64,000 nucleotides of DNA from Clostridium sp. (GCA_018377235.1 JAGZZT010000001.1:310001-374000), one strand, 5' to 3'; shown: positions 43,237 to 52,615, numbered from the stretch's first letter. The notes: generated by a model not told the origin, from the sequence alone. Program-made: numbers and translations.

Positions 43237-44919
43237 TTAATCTCCCAGCATATTGACAATGCGATAAGGCGTCCTGTAATTCCAGGTGGAAATTTTGATT
43301 CCGCTTCTGCGGCTGGCCGCGTGGACAATCTGGCCGTTTCCAATGTACATAGCCACATGGTTGACTGTTCCTCCGCCATTTGCATAGAAAATCAGATCGC
43401 CCGGTCTCATTTGAGAAGATTTGATTGATGTTCCCTGTCTGGCCTGTTCCCTGGATGTCCTGGGCAGGGTGATTCCCGCCACATGGCTGTAAACGTACTT
43501 GACGAATCCTGAACAGTCCGCTCCTGTATGCGGATCATTTCCTCCCCATACATACCGGTTTCCTACAAACTGGAGGCCATAGTTGACCATCTTATTTCTC
43601 AGAGACTGGTTTCCGTCCAGAGGGCTGAACTTCACTGCTTCCGGAAGGGCGTACCGCACGTCTACATAGTCTGTGGATACGTAAGCGGTAGACGTATCCA
43701 GCTCAATACCCACCCAGCCGTCCAGCTGCTCTGTGACAGGATATCTCTCATTGTTGGAAATCTGTGTCCAGATCTTTGAATCCTGGGTTGGCTGCTCCCT
43801 GGCGTTCAAACGATCCGTCGACACAATTGCCATCAGTTCCGCTACATTCAAAGCCTCATCCTTGGCCGCCTGGCCTGTGAGAATATAATCTGCGCTGACA
43901 TAGCCGGTCACCGGCCCAGATTTGATTTTATACCATTTTCCATCTTCGCTGGTCTCCAGAATCTCCCCCGCTGACTTGCTGGTCATCTTTCCAATGACTT
44001 CACCATCCTCGCTGGGTTCACTCCTGATATTCAGATAACTATCCACACTGGAAATTCCCAGATTATCGTATAAATTTAACACCATAGACCGCATATCCAG
44101 TTTTCTGGCCTCATTAAGGCCATAAGCCACTGTGGCATAGTCAGATGAAATATAGCCAGATGAAATCTGAATCCAGCCATTCTCCTCCCCTTCTACCAGA
44201 TATCGCTCGTTCTTTAAAGCCTGTCCCACCACCTCAGCTGAGGTGCCCGGCTCCTTACGGATATTTAAAGAATCCGCTGTAATAGTCGCTCTGAGAGCGA
44301 CCTCCTCCATAGCTTTTTCTCTGGCCTTATCGCCTGTAAGCACATACTCTGCGCTGATATAGCCCTCAATCCCTCCAGAAGAAATATGATACCACTCCTC
44401 TGTGGAATCCTCCAGAATCTCACAGGCTCCGCCGTCCTGAAGCTTTCCAATCACATCTGCATCCTGGCTGGCCGTCTCGCGGACATTCAGGTAGCCCGTT
44501 ACCTCCACAATACCGAGATTTTTATAGGAATCTACCACTGCTTTTTTTTCTTCCTCTTCTCTGGCAGCCGCTGCCTCCTCCTGGGAAATCGTCTCTTCCG
44601 CAGTCTTTCCCTTCGTATTTATAGCTGGATCGCCCTTTTTTCCCAAAAAACGGCTGCCCGCAAAAAGCACTCCTGCAAGGAGCGCCAGAGCCAGCGCTGC
44701 GATCACAGCGTATTCCTTGTATAAACCCTTTCTTTTTTTACGCTTTTCCGGCACCACAGGCTTTCCGACTTCTGCATCCTTTTCTATGTTTTCCTCCAGC
44801 TGCTGCACAGACTCCTTTGACGGCTGCTCCAGATTCTCCAGCTCCAAATCTAAATCCATCAGTTCCAAATCCTCTGTATTCAGCTTATCTAAGTGTTCTA
44901 AATCTTTTTTTTCTTTCAT
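43237..44919 (-). CDS. Membrane-anchored SH3-NlpC/P60 peptidoglycan hydrolase (copy B)
   Basis: A 560-residue paralogue of the gene at 41371. A long acidic leucine-rich cytoplasmic segment (about 1-55, coiled-coil-like) precedes a basic stretch and one transmembrane helix (about 70-90), four SH3 repeats (about 125-420) and the NlpC/P60 domain with DCSGF (about residue 466) and NHVAMY. It lacks the Ser/Gly linker of copy A. The third SH3 repeats of the two genes are nearly identical in DNA, pointing to recent duplication or gene conversion. It has its own good promoter (45035-45063) and a leader hairpin. Confidence 0.9.
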   Translation of the reverse strand: MKEKKDLEHLDKLNTEDLELMDLDLELENLEQPSKESVQQLEENIEKDAEVGKPVVPEKRKKRKGLYKEYAVIAALALALLAGVLFAGSRFLGKKGDPAINTKGKTAEETISQEEAAAAREEEEKKAVVDSYKNLGIVEVTGYLNVRETASQDADVIGKLQDGGACEILEDSTEEWYHISSGGIEGYISAEYVLTGDKAREKAMEEVALRATITADSLNIRKEPGTSAEVVGQALKNERYLVEGEENGWIQISSGYISSDYATVAYGLNEARKLDMRSMVLNLYDNLGISSVDSYLNIRSEPSEDGEVIGKMTSKSAGEILETSEDGKWYKIKSGPVTGYVSADYILTGQAAKDEALNVAELMAIVSTDRLNAREQPTQDSKIWTQISNNERYPVTEQLDGWVGIELDTSTAYVSTDYVDVRYALPEAVKFSPLDGNQSLRNKMVNYGLQFVGNRYVWGGNDPHTGADCSGFVKYVYSHVAGITLPRTSREQARQGTSIKSSQMRPGDLIFYANGGGTVNHVAMYIGNGQIVHAASRRSGIKISTWNYRTPYRIVNMLGD

Positions 44920-44950
44920 CCACTTTTCTCCGCTTTACTCAATCTTATTT

Positions 44951-44993
44951 AGCGTCAGTATATAAGAGGCAGCACGCTCTCTGTATACTGACA
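44951..44993 (-). repeat. Leader hairpin of NlpC/P60 copy B carrying ACTGACGCTAA
   Basis: GTCAGTATA (44954-44962) pairs perfectly with TATACTGAC (44984-44992). The outer left end reads AGCGTCAGT, and on the minus strand the element ends ACTGACGCTAA (44959-44949). It lies inside the roughly 108-base 5' leader between the promoter and the ATG. No U-run follows, so it is not a terminator. Confidence 0.6.
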
Positions 44994-45034
44994 AAGTTTT
45001 CATGTATTGCTGTCTCGGCAATTCGTTGGGTATG

Positions 45035-45063
45035 ATTATAGCATTAATCCGAAAAAATGCCAA
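45035..45063 (-). promoter_or_regulatory. Promoter of NlpC/P60 copy B
   Basis: On the minus strand TTGGCA (45063-45058), 17-base spacer, TATAAT (45040-45035) with an extended TG, identical to the TGCTATAAT before copy A. Confidence 0.75.
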
Positions 45064-45088
45064 TAGAGAAAGAAAACAAACCACAGCA

Positions 45089-45116
45089 GAAGAGGCAGAG
45101 TTTCCTCTGCCCCTTC
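45089..45116 (-). terminator. GNRA-capped hairpin after the ABC transporter operon
   Basis: On the minus strand GAAGGGGCAGAG, a GAAA tetraloop, then CTCTGCCTCTTC: a 12-bp stem with one G-U pair, 25 bases after the ATPase stop. The U-run is interrupted (TTTGTTTTCTTTC about 10 bases further), so it may be a terminator or a 3' stability hairpin. Confidence 0.6.
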
Positions 45117-45140
45117 TTCACTCATATGATTTTTATCACG

Positions 45141-45938
45141 CTATCTCGCCAGCATCATTCTGTCGTTGGCAAACTGGCCGCCGCTGGCCTGCTCGAATTT
45201 ACGGAGCAAGTCCTCTACCTTCAGGTTTTTCTTCTCCTCACCGGCCACATTGTAGATAATACGTCCCTCATGCATCATGATTAAACGGTTTCCGATATGG
45301 ATTGCATCGTTCATGTTGTGAGTAACCATCATGGCGGTCAGATTCTGGCTTCCTACAATCCGTTCTGTCAGGCTCAAAACCTTGGAAGCAGTTTTCGGAT
45401 CCAGCGCCGCTGTATGCTCATCTAAGAGAAGCAGCTTCGGCTTCTGAAGAGTTGCCATAAGAAGCGTCAGCGCCTGTCTCTGCCCTCCGGAAAGGAGTCC
45501 CACCTTGCTGGTCATCCGATCCTCCAGTCCCAGATCCAGCTGAGTCAAAAGCTCTCTATACCGCTCCTTTTCCTGGTTTTTGATTCCCCAGCCAAGACCC
45601 CTTCTCTGGCCTCTCCGGTAAGCCAGCGCCAGGTTTTCCTGAATCTCCATATTAGCTGCCGTTCCCCTCATGGGATCCTGGAATACCCGGCCAATATATT
45701 TAGCCCGCCTGTACTCCGGCTCTCTGGAGATATTGACTCCATCGATGACAATTTTTCCACAGTCAATGGGATATACGCCTGCAATCATATTCAGCATCGT
45801 AGATTTTCCGGCTCCATTTCCGCCAATAATTGTACAGAAATCCCCCTCGTCCAGATGGAGGTCAATGCCGTTTAACGCCTTCTTCTCATTGATGGTTCCC
45901 TTATTGAAGGTCTTCTTCACGTTGGAAATCGTCAGCAT
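45141..45938 (-). CDS. ABC transporter ATP-binding protein (TrpXYZ/COG2984 system)
   Basis: A 265-residue ATPase with Walker A GGNGAGKST, signature LLSGGQRQA, and Walker B LLLDEHTAALDP. It energises the permease whose stop shares its ATG base. Together with the permease and the lipoprotein it forms a three-gene importer. In streptococci the like-named TrpXYZ set is linked to tryptophan, but no T-box or other amino-acid sensor is visible here, so the substrate is left open. Confidence 0.9.
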   Translation of the reverse strand: MLTISNVKKTFNKGTINEKKALNGIDLHLDEGDFCTIIGGNGAGKSTMLNMIAGVYPIDCGKIVIDGVNISREPEYRRAKYIGRVFQDPMRGTAANMEIQENLALAYRRGQRRGLGWGIKNQEKERYRELLTQLDLGLEDRMTSKVGLLSGGQRQALTLLMATLQKPKLLLLDEHTAALDPKTASKVLSLTERIVGSQNLTAMMVTHNMNDAIHIGNRLIMMHEGRIIYNVAGEEKKNLKVEDLLRKFEQASGGQFANDRMMLAR

Positions 45939-46852
45939 TATTCCTCCCCTCCTTCCGTGTACGCCATTTTCTGTCTGTATCTGGCCGCCATAACCGGCAC
46001 AGCCAGAGCAATTACTACAATCACTGCAGTTAAAAGCTTCATATTATCTGAATCAAATCCCAGCCTCAGAACTACCGCACGAATAATCTGGTAAATCACA
46101 GATCCAGCCACTACGGCAATCAATTTCCAGTAGAACGGAATCAGGCGTCCCATCAGCACCTCTCCGATAATAATAGCAGCCAGACCGATTACAATGGCTC
46201 CTGTTCCCATCTGAATATCGGCGTAATTCTGTCCCTGGCATACCAGACCGCCAGAAAGACCTACCAGACCGTTGCTGAGCATCAGAGCCAGCAGCTTGAT
46301 GCGGTTAGTATTTCCGCCCAGGGCACGGATCATATCCTCATTATTTCCAGTAGCCCGCATAGCGCTTCCAAGCTCTGTTCCAAAGAACCAATAAAGAAAT
46401 ACAATCACCAGGATGGTAACTGCAAGTCCTGTAATAATCATAGCCTGGTTCTGAGTCAGTCCAAAGCCTTCTTTCAGCCAGGAAATCGGCGTCTCTGCCT
46501 TTCCCAGGTTCATATTGCTCTTTCCCATTACTTTCAGGTTAATGGACCAAAGGGAAATCTGAGTCAGAATTCCGGCTAAAATAGCTGGAATCTCAAATAC
46601 TGTGTGGAGAATTCCCGTTACTGCTCCTGCCGCCATACCAGCTGCCAGACAGATCACGAGGGCCAGCACTGGATTCATACCCTTTCCTGCTACCAGAGCT
46701 GCACAGACGCTCCCGCCCAGAGCAAAGCTTCCATCCACTGTCAAATCTGCAATATCCATCAGGCGGAAGGTAATGTAAACACCAAGCACCATAATCCCCC
46801 ACAGGACGCCCTGGCCTACGGCTCCCTGAAGGGAAGAAAGTATTCCCGCCAT
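45938..46852 (-). CDS. ABC transporter permease (TrpXYZ/COG2984 system)
   Basis: A 304-residue membrane protein of the branched-chain-amino-acid/ribose-like permease class with about eight to nine transmembrane helices; typical segments are DLTVDGSFALGGSVCAAL near the N-terminus and RALGGNTNRIKLLALMLSNG in the coupling region. Its start shares one base with the binding-protein stop, and its end overlaps the ATPase start. Confidence 0.9.
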   Translation of the reverse strand: MAGILSSLQGAVGQGVLWGIMVLGVYITFRLMDIADLTVDGSFALGGSVCAALVAGKGMNPVLALVICLAAGMAAGAVTGILHTVFEIPAILAGILTQISLWSINLKVMGKSNMNLGKAETPISWLKEGFGLTQNQAMIITGLAVTILVIVFLYWFFGTELGSAMRATGNNEDMIRALGGNTNRIKLLALMLSNGLVGLSGGLVCQGQNYADIQMGTGAIVIGLAAIIIGEVLMGRLIPFYWKLIAVVAGSVIYQIIRAVVLRLGFDSDNMKLLTAVIVVIALAVPVMAARYRQKMAYTEGGEE

Positions 46853-47883
46853 TATTCCTCCTCCAGCACTGACATGTCAAGCCCTAAAGCAGCCGCTGTG
46901 TCCTCGTTAATCTGAAGTTCGCAGTCAGCGTCTTTCATGTAGCCAATCGGCATGGAAGCAATATCTGCTCCCTCTGTAAGAATTTCAACTGCCTGCTCTC
47001 CTGCCATATGTCCTAACTCATAGTAATCGACTCCGTAGGTCACAAGACCTCCTTCGTCCACCTGGCCGCCCTCTCCGCAGATAGTGGGAATTTTATTTTC
47101 TGTAGCAACCATTGCAACAGTAGCATAGCCAGAGGCAATAGTGTTGTCAGTAGGAGTATAGATTGCATCTACATTTCCCACCATAGATTCAACAACTGTC
47201 TGAATCTCATTTGTACTGGAAACAGTGTACTCCTCATACTGGATGCCTGCATCTTCCAGAGCCTCTTTCGCCATTTCCACCTGAATTTCAGAGTTAGCCT
47301 CAGCTGTACTGTAGAGAATTCCCACCTTCTCAGCATCTGGAAGGAGCTTCTGAAGCAGATCCATCTGAGCCTTTACTGGAGTTAAATCCGAGGTTCCTGT
47401 CACGTTGCGTCCTGGTTTTTCATTGGAATCTACCAGTCCGGAATCAGCCGGATCCGTCACTGCGCTGACTACAATCGGAATCTCCTCTGTCATGCCTGCT
47501 ACTGCCTGAGCCGCCGGAGTGGCGATAGCGAAAATCAAATCGCTCTCGCTGTCTACCAGCATCTGTGCAATCGTCTGGCACGCCGACTGATCGCCGGAAG
47601 CATTCTGCTGATCCAGTTCAGCATTAATGCCAGACTCCTCAATCGCCGCTACAAAACCTTCATTTACCTTATCAAGTGCTGTGTGCTGAGTCAGCTGAAG
47701 CACGCCGATTTTGTAAGAATCACTGGAAGCGTCTGTTTTTCCGGAAGTTTCCCCAGTCTGTGCGCTTTCAGCTTCTGTCTTTGCTGTCTCTGTCTGTGAA
47801 TCTGTGTTTCCTGAACAGCCTGCCATGGAAAGAGCCATGACTCCTGCCATTGCTGCCGCTGCGATTTTTCCTGTCTTTTTCAT
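46852..47883 (-). CDS. ABC transporter substrate-binding lipoprotein (COG2984)
   Basis: A 343-residue lipoprotein: signal peptide with lipobox MAGC (cysteine near residue 23), a Ser/Thr/Glu-rich spacer to about residue 52, then a two-lobed periplasmic-binding fold beginning YKIGVLQLTQHTALDKVNEGF. This start is typical of COG2984/TrpX proteins. First gene of the importer operon; the promoter lies at 47966-47994. The ligand cannot be read from sequence. Confidence 0.9.
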   Translation of the reverse strand: MKKTGKIAAAAMAGVMALSMAGCSGNTDSQTETAKTEAESAQTGETSGKTDASSDSYKIGVLQLTQHTALDKVNEGFVAAIEESGINAELDQQNASGDQSACQTIAQMLVDSESDLIFAIATPAAQAVAGMTEEIPIVVSAVTDPADSGLVDSNEKPGRNVTGTSDLTPVKAQMDLLQKLLPDAEKVGILYSTAEANSEIQVEMAKEALEDAGIQYEEYTVSSTNEIQTVVESMVGNVDAIYTPTDNTIASGYATVAMVATENKIPTICGEGGQVDEGGLVTYGVDYYELGHMAGEQAVEILTEGADIASMPIGYMKDADCELQINEDTAAALGLDMSVLEEE

Positions 47884-47965
47884 TTTAACCTTACTCCTCC
47901 GCTTTTATCCTGATTTCCTAATTTAACACCCTGGTTTTTCAGAGTGCCAAATTTTTATTAACGCC

Positions 47966-47994
47966 ATCTTACTACACTTTCTTCCCCCCGTCAA
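47966..47994 (-). promoter_or_regulatory. Promoter of the ABC importer operon
   Basis: On the minus strand TTGACG (47994-47989), 17-base spacer, TAAGAT (47971-47966). The leader contains a small hairpin (CACTCTG/CAGGGTG, 47927-47949, one G-U pair) between the start site and the ribosome site. Confidence 0.6.
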
Positions 47995-48154
47995 TTTCAT
48001 TTCTTTAATATCCCACGAAATCAACGCGTTAAAGCGAAAAATCGTCGTATTGCACAAAAAAAGCGGGGTAAAATTGTGCATTTTTTCTCCCACCTTTTAT
48101 CTCTGTTTCTTTCTGTGTTTTCTTGTATTTTTTTTACAACAATCTTCTTTTTAT

Positions 48155-48183
48155 TTGAATTTTTTTCAAACTTCTCCTATAAT
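48155..48183 (+). promoter_or_regulatory. Promoter of the PsiE-like gene
   Basis: TTGAAT (48155-48160), 17-base spacer, perfect TATAAT (48178-48183); the leader of about 50 bases ends in AAAGGAGG (48221-48228). Confidence 0.65.
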
Positions 48184-48239
48184 TGCTTTATTATAAACAT
48201 TATAATGAAGTCTTAATAGCAAAGGAGGTTTTTTCTTCT

Positions 48240-48797
48240 ATGAAACCCAAAGTCAAACAGGTCCTGGAAGGCCCCCTCGCCCGGGCTCAGCTTCTGATTT
48301 TCGGCACAGCCTTTTATTTTGAGGTTATTGCCGCCGTCTGCATTATCATCGGCCTCATCATAACCTTTTTAGGCGTCCCTGAACAGATTCTGCTTTTGGC
48401 AGAGACAGGTGCTTTCATCACTTTTCTGACTTTCATGTTCAACATTGTGATAGGAATCGAGCTTTTAAAGATGTTCTGCCGTCACGATCTGGATTCTGTG
48501 GTGGAGGTACTGCTCTTCGCAGTAGCCAGACAAGTAATTATCGAACATACCTCTATGGTAGATAACCTGCTGTGTATGCTTTCAGTGGCCGTTCTGTTCT
48601 GCATCAGAAAGTTCCTGTTCGTCTCTGCTCTTGACAAAAAGGAGCCTGCACTGAAGGCCATCAACCCTGTGTTTAAGGGCGCGGTCTCCTCACAGACTCC
48701 TGTTCAGGAACACAGCAATAAAGAGAACCCTGAGGCTGAAGAAGAATCCAGAGACAGGATTCTCAAGGCCTACAGCAGAAATTCTCTGTTTGAATAG
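48240..48797 (+). CDS. PsiE-like (phosphate-starvation-inducible) membrane protein
   Basis: A 185-residue membrane protein with four predicted helices (about 15-135) and a charged C-terminal tail. The segment VARQVIIEHTSMVDNLL followed by a hydrophobic helix resembles the RLIIVDH region of E. coli PsiE, so I assign it to that family with reserve; its function is unknown. AAAGGAGG lies 11 bases before the ATG at 48240. It converges on phoR with 11 bases between the stops, next to the phosphate genes, which supports the family guess. Confidence 0.6.
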   Translation: MKPKVKQVLEGPLARAQLLIFGTAFYFEVIAAVCIIIGLIITFLGVPEQILLLAETGAFITFLTFMFNIVIGIELLKMFCRHDLDSVVEVLLFAVARQVIIEHTSMVDNLLCMLSVAVLFCIRKFLFVSALDKKEPALKAINPVFKGAVSSQTPVQEHSNKENPEAEEESRDRILKAYSRNSLFE

Positions 48798-48808
48798 TTC
48801 TCCGGCCG

Positions 48809-50236
48809 TCAGACGCGGCTGTTCTTTCTCGCTTCTCTGGCGACAGGCAGCCGCACTATAAATACCGTTCCATGGCTGTCCTCTGCCTGGCTGGAGGATA
48901 CAGTCACAGTTCCGTGATAAAAATTCACAATGTGCTTCACAATGGAAAGTCCCAGGCCTGTACCTCCCTGCTTACGGCTGCGGCCCTTATCTACGCGGTA
49001 AAAGCGCTCAAAAATGCGCCCTACGCTCTCTTTCGGAATTCCCACTCCAGTATCCCGTACCTGCAGCTCCATAATTTTTCCTCTCCGTTTCAGAGAAAGC
49101 CATATTTTTCCGCCATCCAGGTTGTATTTCACCCCATTGCTCAAAAGATTGGTAAACAGCTCCTCCATCTGCCTTCTGTCAGCGCAGATATAAAATTCTT
49201 CTGTGTCTGTCTCAATCTCAATTCTCCTCTCTCTCGCCATCCCCTCCACAGAAGAAACCGCCTCCCGCACAAGCTCTTCAGTGGACATCTCCCGAAGCTC
49301 TGCCTGAATCCCACCTGTCTCCAGGCGTGAAATCATCAGAATATCGTCAATCAGACTGGTCATGCGGACTGCCTCTTTTTTAATTCGGCTGAGAAAATCG
49401 CCGCGCATCTGCGGATTGTCCGCCATTGGTGTGTCGAGAAGTTCTACGTAGCCACGGATAGAAGTGATGGGAGTCTTCAGTTCGTGGGAAGCGTTGCTGA
49501 AAAACTCCTGGCGTATCTGTTTTTCCTGCTCAAGACGATTCAGATAATCTCTGACATTTTTAGACATTCTGGTAGTTGTGTCAGCGATGACATTGATCTC
49601 TTCATAACCGCACCTTTCAAAATGAAAATCCGTATAATCTCCATTTACCTTAATCATCTCCTTGGAAATCTCAAGCAGAGGCTTGGTAATAGACTGAGAA
49701 AATCTATCTGCCTCCAGCGCAGATCCAATCAGAGCAATAGAAAAGCTCAGAAATACGGCCGGAAACAACATTTTAATATAGTCCTGCATCCCTGTGTAGG
49801 GAATCGCCAGCCGCAGAATACAATCAGAATGGGAGGATTGTATCGCCACATACAGCATCTCTTTCCCCAGAGTCTTGGAACGGCGTCTGGCGTCTCCCTT
49901 TCCATCTTTCACCGCCTCCTGGATCTCCTCGCGCTGCATATGATTATCCAGTTCTGATGTGTCTTTCACCCCTGTATCCACCTTGACAATACCATCCGGA
50001 TCTATGATGGTAAGGCGGCTGTCATTTAGATTGGCAGATTTTGAAATCCGTTTCGCCTGCTCTTCCAGATTGCCTTCATAGTCAAATGCACTGTCTATCG
50101 TATCCAAAATAAACACCATGTCATTTCGGCTGTTATTCAGAATTACGCTTCCCGTCACTATGTAGAGAATTGCTGTATTTAAGAGCAGCGCCAGCAGAAG
50201 AAGCTGGATAAATTTTCTGAATATAGCTGTTTTCAT
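48809..50236 (-). CDS. phoR: Sensor histidine kinase PhoR
   Basis: A 475-residue membrane sensor kinase: transmembrane helix (about 10-32), extracytoplasmic sensor (about 33-155), second helix (about 158-180), HAMP linker, H-box FFSNASHELKTPITSI with the phosphorylated histidine near residue 253, and an ATPase domain with NLLSNGVKYN and DTGVGIPKE. It follows the response regulator by 28 bases and forms the phosphate-sensing pair; the linkage to a Pi cotransporter with a PhoP box supports the assignment. Confidence 0.87.
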   Translation of the reverse strand: MKTAIFRKFIQLLLLALLLNTAILYIVTGSVILNNSRNDMVFILDTIDSAFDYEGNLEEQAKRISKSANLNDSRLTIIDPDGIVKVDTGVKDTSELDNHMQREEIQEAVKDGKGDARRRSKTLGKEMLYVAIQSSHSDCILRLAIPYTGMQDYIKMLFPAVFLSFSIALIGSALEADRFSQSITKPLLEISKEMIKVNGDYTDFHFERCGYEEINVIADTTTRMSKNVRDYLNRLEQEKQIRQEFFSNASHELKTPITSIRGYVELLDTPMADNPQMRGDFLSRIKKEAVRMTSLIDDILMISRLETGGIQAELREMSTEELVREAVSSVEGMARERRIEIETDTEEFYICADRRQMEELFTNLLSNGVKYNLDGGKIWLSLKRRGKIMELQVRDTGVGIPKESVGRIFERFYRVDKGRSRKQGGTGLGLSIVKHIVNFYHGTVTVSSSQAEDSHGTVFIVRLPVAREARKNSRV

Positions 50237-50264
50237 TCTGCTGTTTCCCTGTCCTCCTTTCCCG

Positions 50265-50954
50265 TCAGCTGAGCCGGTAGCCGACTCCTCGGATTGTCTT
50301 AATATTGTGTCCTGATTCCTTCAGCTTCTGGCGCAGCGTTTTTATGTGCATGTCCAGTGTTCTTGTCTCTCCGTCATAGTCGTAGCCCCAGATTCGGTCC
50401 AGAAGTTCCTCCCTGGTCACAACGCGGTTAGTATTTTCCATCAAATAGCAGAGAAGCTCATATTCCTTCAGAGTCAGCTCCACGGTCTCCCCCTTATTTT
50501 TCACCTCTCTCTTTTCCAAATCAATAGAGATGTCACCTACAGCGAGAAATTTATCTTCCTCTCTCTCATCTCCAAAACGTTTTAAGAGATTTCGAATCCT
50601 GGCGGAAAATTCTAAAATTCCAAAGGGCTTCGTCATGTAATCGTCGGCTCCTCCATCAAGACCGGCTACCACATCCAGCTCACTGTCCTTGGCAGTCAGC
50701 ATCATAACCGGAATTTTCCTGGTGTCAGGCGATGCCTTCAGCTTGGCTACAGCCGCCATTCCATCCATTCCAGGAAGCATCCAGTCAAATACAAAGAGGG
50801 AGGGGAGGCTTCCCTCCACCCCCCTCACTGCTTCCAAAGCTTCCTCAGCTGTCTCGAAAGCGCGGGTTGTATAGCCAAAGCTTTCCAGAGCCACGCAGAT
50901 CAGATTTCTGATATTTTCATCGTCTTCTGTTACATAGATCAGGTGCTTCATCAT
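50265..50954 (-). CDS. phoB: Response regulator PhoB/PhoP (OmpR family)
   Basis: A 229-residue two-domain regulator: receiver domain with the phosphorylated aspartate in FVFDWMLPGMDG, the conserved lysine in MTKPFGILE, and an OmpR-type winged helix (LTLKEYELLCYLMENTNRVVTREELLDRIWG). Its ATG shares one base with the stop of the cotransporter gene, so it is made from the same transcript and would be autoregulated through the PhoP box upstream of that gene. Confidence 0.92.
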   Translation of the reverse strand: MMKHLIYVTEDDENIRNLICVALESFGYTTRAFETAEEALEAVRGVEGSLPSLFVFDWMLPGMDGMAAVAKLKASPDTRKIPVMMLTAKDSELDVVAGLDGGADDYMTKPFGILEFSARIRNLLKRFGDEREEDKFLAVGDISIDLEKREVKNKGETVELTLKEYELLCYLMENTNRVVTREELLDRIWGYDYDGETRTLDMHIKTLRQKLKESGHNIKTIRGVGYRLS

Positions 50955-52615
50955 TATTCAATCTCCTCTTTTACATAGCCTGCAATGTTTCTGGCATGAT
51001 CTGCGATTCTCTCATAGTTGCTGACAGCATCGAGGAAAATGACGCCGCTTTTTGTATTGCACTCGTGGTTGGACAGACGCTCCATGTGAAGTTCCTTCAG
51101 TTCTTCCTCCAGGCCGTCTACCTCCTCCTCATAGCGCGCTGTCTGGCGCACTTTGGAAAGCTCCTTGTCTTCCCGGCATTCCATCGCTGATTCCACAGAT
51201 CTTATGGCAGCCTCGGAAATCTTCTTTAAATCGTTTAAGCCGCTTTCAGAAAACTCTCTGTTATTTTTTATATTAATCTGAGCCAGCTCTGCCAGGTTTT
51301 CTGCGTGATCTCCAATTCGTTCCACATCTCCGATGGTATAAAACAGGTTTTTCACCAGCAGATGCTGGCTGTCATTTAAGGACAGATTGTTGATCTTCAC
51401 CAGATAGTCGGTCAATTCCGTATCCAGATGATTCAGCTTTTTCTCATTGTCAAACACTTCCTGGCAAAATGATTCGTTTCGATCTGTCAGAGCAGCTGTA
51501 GCAATTTTCAGATTGGCTGCTGCCACCCGTCCCATATTGATCACTTCTTTTTCTACTGTCTCAATGGCAAAGGACGGAGATTCCAGAATACGATCGTCCA
51601 GATGGCGGAGAATCTCTCCCTCCACGTCTCCGCTTTTCTCTTCCTCTTTGCTGTCCCTTACGAGAGCACAGGCTGTTTTTACAAGGATGCCGGCAAATGG
51701 GAACAGCAGGACTGTATTGGATACGTTAAATACTGTATGGAAAATAGAGATTCCCACACTGTCTGCTGTGGACGCCGCAAAGGCCGGATTAAACATAAAG
51801 ACAACAAACATGACGGTTCCAAACAAAATTGTTCCGAAAATATTGAACAAAAGATGGATTACCGCTGCTCTCTTGGCTGTCCTGCTGGCTCCTACTGCCG
51901 ATAACAGAGCAGTGACACAGGTTCCGATGTTCTGTCCCAGCGTAATGAATACAGCCGACTGCCAGTTTACCATTCCATTTAAAGCCAGCGTCTGAAGAAT
52001 TCCCACAGACGCAGAACTGCTCTGGATAATAGCAGTTACCACAAGTCCTGTCAGCACTCCTAAAATAGGATTTTCTCCAAGAGTCTGGAAGGCCTGGGCA
52101 AAAATAGGCGCATCTCTGTACGGCTCGATAGATGAAGACATAAAGGACAGTCCAATAAACAGAAGGGCAAAACCGATCATGATCTCTCCGCCTTCTTTTT
52201 TCTTATGGCTCTTTGTGAAAAGCACCAGAAAAGCGCCGATAAAGAATAAAAACGGCGCAAAAAATTCTGGCTTCAGCACCTCACCCCACTCACTCATGGA
52301 CACGATCCAGCTGGTGATGGTAGTTCCGATATTGGCTCCCATGATCACCCCGGTAGCCTGGAACAGGTTGATAATTCCTGCATTTACAAAGCCTACTACC
52401 ATAACAGTAGTGGCGGAACTGCTCTGAATAATGGCAGTAACTGCCGCGCCTGCCAGCACTCCCATGAGACGGTTGTTCGTCAGCACCCCAAGCATATGCT
52501 GCATGCGGCTGCCGGCAGACCTCTGAAGTCCGTCAGCCATGATATTCATTCCATACAGGAACATTCCAAGACCGCCGACAAACTGAAACAGCATTCCCAA
52601 ATCCGATATCGACAT
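50954..52615 (-). CDS. Na/Pi cotransporter family protein with PhoU-like domain
   Basis: A 553-residue sodium-phosphate cotransporter: two inverted copies of the transport repeat, each with a QSSSA motif (AVTAIIQSSSATTVMVVG near residue 60; VVTAIIQSSSASVGIL near 205), about eight to nine transmembrane helices, and a C-terminal PhoU-like helical domain (about 345-550). First gene of a cotransporter-phoB-phoR operon. The promoter region carries PhoP-type repeats (52665-52704). Confidence 0.93.
   Translation of the reverse strand: MSISDLGMLFQFVGGLGMFLYGMNIMADGLQRSAGSRMQHMLGVLTNNRLMGVLAGAAVTAIIQSSSATTVMVVGFVNAGIINLFQATGVIMGANIGTTITSWIVSMSEWGEVLKPEFFAPFLFFIGAFLVLFTKSHKKKEGGEIMIGFALLFIGLSFMSSSIEPYRDAPIFAQAFQTLGENPILGVLTGLVVTAIIQSSSASVGILQTLALNGMVNWQSAVFITLGQNIGTCVTALLSAVGASRTAKRAAVIHLLFNIFGTILFGTVMFVVFMFNPAFAASTADSVGISIFHTVFNVSNTVLLFPFAGILVKTACALVRDSKEEEKSGDVEGEILRHLDDRILESPSFAIETVEKEVINMGRVAAANLKIATAALTDRNESFCQEVFDNEKKLNHLDTELTDYLVKINNLSLNDSQHLLVKNLFYTIGDVERIGDHAENLAELAQINIKNNREFSESGLNDLKKISEAAIRSVESAMECREDKELSKVRQTARYEEEVDGLEEELKELHMERLSNHECNTKSGVIFLDAVSNYERIADHARNIAGYVKEEIE

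Larger units (their letters stand above)
47884..48239. other. Intergenic region between divergent ABC importer and PsiE-like genes
   Basis: A 356-base AT-rich spacer with no credible gene. It holds the importer promoter (47966-47994, minus), the PsiE-like promoter (48155-48183, plus) and, between them, a 7-bp inverted repeat TGCACAA (48051-48057) / TTGTGCA (48074-48080) followed by six T. The T-run makes it resemble a weak terminator on the plus strand, but no plus-strand gene lies before it, so an operator is equally possible. Confidence 0.6.

Noticed and set aside
48133..48160. PhoP box before the PsiE-like gene
   Set aside because: One TTTACA is present but the next positions at 11-base steps do not match.
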